Assembly: GCA_014534295.1 (NCBI GenBank)
Contig: JACVRU010000095.1
Location: forward strand, 1-7,377
Origin: Thermoleophilia bacterium
GTDB taxonomy: Bacteria; Actinomycetota; Thermoleophilia; Gaiellales; Gaiellaceae
Reading direction: 5' to 3'
DNA: 7,377 nt
Shown here: piece by piece, positions 6,369-7,377 of the stretch
Layout: each line of letters begins with the position of its first letter
Numbering within the stretch: position 1 is the first letter of the stretch
The notes under the pieces: model-generated
The model's input: the letters and a program-made list of their open reading frames with translations, nothing else
The model's database searches: none
Told to the model about the DNA's origin: nothing
Translations under genes and position numbers: made by a program

Positions 6369-7317
6369 AGGCGTCGAGCGAAAGGTACTCGGGGTAGCGG
6401 AGGCCCTCGGAGTAGCGCGCGGCCGAGCCGATCATGGCCGCGTTGTCGGTGCAGAGCGTGAGGGGCGCGGCGGCCGCCTCCGGGAGCGAGGCGCGCAGCT
6501 CCGAGTTCGCGGCCACCCCCCCGACGACGGCGAGCCGCTCGTGCCCCGTGCGGCGGGCGGCCTCGCGCGTCCGCTCGACGAGGGCGCGCACGATCGCACG
6601 CTGGTACGAGGCGGCCAGGTCGGCGCGCCGCCGGGCCGCCTCCTCCTCGCCGAGCTCGCGCACGGCGTAGAGGAGCGCTGTCTTCACGCCCGAGAACGAG
6701 AAGTCGAGACCGGGGACCCGCGCCACGGGGAAGCCGAACGCGTCCGGGTCGCCCTCCCGCGCGAGCCCGTCGATCGCGGAGCCGCCGGGGTAGCCGAGGC
6801 CGAGCAGGCGCGCGCCCTTGTCGAAGGCCTCCCCGGCTGCGTCGTCCAGCGTGCCGCCGAGAACGTCGAACGAGCCGTGCTCCCGGACGTCGAGCAGCAT
6901 CGTGTGGCCGCCGCTCGCGAGCAGGCACAGGAAGGGCGGCTCCACTGGGTCGGGCGCGAGGAAGAGCGACGACACGTGGCCGTGGAGGTGGTCGACGGGC
7001 ACGAGCGGCAGGCGGCGCGACCAGGCGAGCGCCTTCGCGGCCGAGATCCCGACCAGCAATGCGCCGACGAGGCCGGGGCCGCGCGTGACGGCGATCCGCT
7101 CGACGTCCTCGAGCGTCGCGCCGGCGCCGTCCAGCGCCTCGCGCACGACCGGGACGACGAGCTCGAGGTGTCGGCGCGACGCGACCTCCGGCACGACGCC
7201 GCCGTAGCGGCGATGGAGCTCCGCCTGCGAGGCGACGACGTTGGCGAGGACGCGCCCGACGGGGCTGACCGCGGCTGCGGCGGTCTCGTCGCACGAGGTC
7301 TCGATCGCGAGGATCAC
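6349..7317 (-). CDS. tsaD: tRNA N6-adenosine threonylcarbamoyltransferase TsaD
   Basis: TsaD transfers the threonylcarbamoyl group from threonylcarbamoyl-AMP to A37 of ANN-decoding tRNAs, making t6A with TsaB and TsaE. The 322-residue protein opens with ILAIETSCDETAAA (2-15), the ASKHA phosphate-loop signature. It has RYGGVVPEVASRRHLE (37-52), then the metal ligands in VDHLHGH (H110, H114). SGGHT (135-139) and the glycine-rich stretch DDAAGEAFDKGARLLGLGYPGG (158-179) follow. SFSGVKTALLY (207-217), VVGGVAANSELR (264-275) and the third metal ligand D291 in CTDNAAMIG complete the pattern. All expected catalytic features are present. The start is GTG, not ATG, and its GTGA overlaps the stop of the upstream gene by 4 bases, so initiation is probably by translational coupling. 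The 3' end runs 20 bases into the protease gene. In actinobacteria tsaD usually sits with tsaB, tsaE and rimI, so one of these may lie upstream. Confidence 0.97.
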   Translation of the reverse strand: MILAIETSCDETAAAAVSPVGRVLANVVASQAELHRRYGGVVPEVASRRHLELVVPVVREALDGAGATLEDVERIAVTRGPGLVGALLVGISAAKALAWSRRLPLVPVDHLHGHVSSLFLAPDPVEPPFLCLLASGGHTMLLDVREHGSFDVLGGTLDDAAGEAFDKGARLLGLGYPGGSAIDGLAREGDPDAFGFPVARVPGLDFSFSGVKTALLYAVRELGEEEAARRRADLAASYQRAIVRALVERTREAARRTGHERLAVVGGVAANSELRASLPEAAAAPLTLCTDNAAMIGSAARYSEGLRYPEYLSLDAYASASL

Positions 7318-7377
7318 GCGCCGGCGAGCCGCGCGCGCAGCCGCTGGAGCTGCGACGGCTGCGCACCCGCCGCCAGC
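7314..7377 (-). CDS. C-terminal tail of an unidentified upstream gene
   Basis: The last 20 codons of an open frame end in TGA at 7316-7314, overlapping the tsaD GTG as GTGA. The visible tail ends AAGAQPSQLQRLRARLAGA, an Arg/Leu-rich probable helix with no diagnostic motif. The 4-base stop/start overlap is the main evidence that it is a real gene. From usual actinobacterial order it could be rimI or another t6A gene, but nothing in the 20 residues confirms this. Confidence 0.55.
   Translation of the reverse strand, partial: LAAGAQPSQLQRLRARLAGA

Noticed and set aside
1..7377. Mobile elements, CRISPR, defence or toxin-antitoxin systems
   Set aside because: No repeat arrays, terminal inverted repeats, transposase, integrase or toxin-like small genes are visible. 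All genes are same-strand housekeeping or metabolic genes with even composition.

Overview
This 7.4 kb window is very GC-rich and fully coding on the minus strand. It reads as ordinary chromosomal DNA of a high-GC actinobacterium. A Thermoleophilia/Gaiellales-type organism is my best guess, from the redox regulator Rex, the GCS2-type ligase and the general codon style, but this is inference and not a taxonomic assignment. There are no RNA genes, CRISPR arrays, insertion sequences, transposases, integrases or sizeable direct repeats that I can see. No intergenic gap exceeds about 75 bases.

Layout in the direction of transcription (right to left): the last 20 codons of an unidentified gene (7377-7314) overlap by 4 bases (GTGA) the start of tsaD (7317-6349), the tRNA t6A-modification enzyme. 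TsaD overlaps by 20 bases a large secreted subtilisin-family (S8) protease with an inserted PA-like domain (6368-3795). A 35-base gap with a good ribosome binding site leads to a hexameric-type glutamate dehydrogenase (3759-2482). Just after its stop comes a small DUF836/glutaredoxin-like CxxC protein (about 2470-2231), which has no canonical start codon where its fold begins. A strong GC hairpin sits exactly on the stop codon of that gene. A 71-base spacer precedes rex (2159-1539), the NAD(H)-sensing repressor, which has a clear GAGGAG site and a GTG start. Thirty-one bases later comes a GT4-type glycosyltransferase (1507-242). The first 78 codons of a GCS2-type glutamate-cysteine ligase / carboxylate-amine ligase follow (234-1, running off the window).

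Tight spacing suggests two transcription units: (i) upstream gene, tsaD, protease, gdh and the CxxC protein, closed or attenuated by the hairpin at 2219-2242; (ii) rex, glycosyltransferase and GCS2 ligase. A redox/glutamate theme can be read across gdh (glutamate with NAD(P)H), the CxxC protein (thiol redox), rex (NADH/NAD+ sensing) and the GCS2 ligase (glutamate plus an amine such as cysteine). This link rests on gene order only. I found no convincing novel system. The points most worth checking are the missing start codon of the CxxC gene, the rex leader with its hairpin, and the mixed redox neighbourhood.
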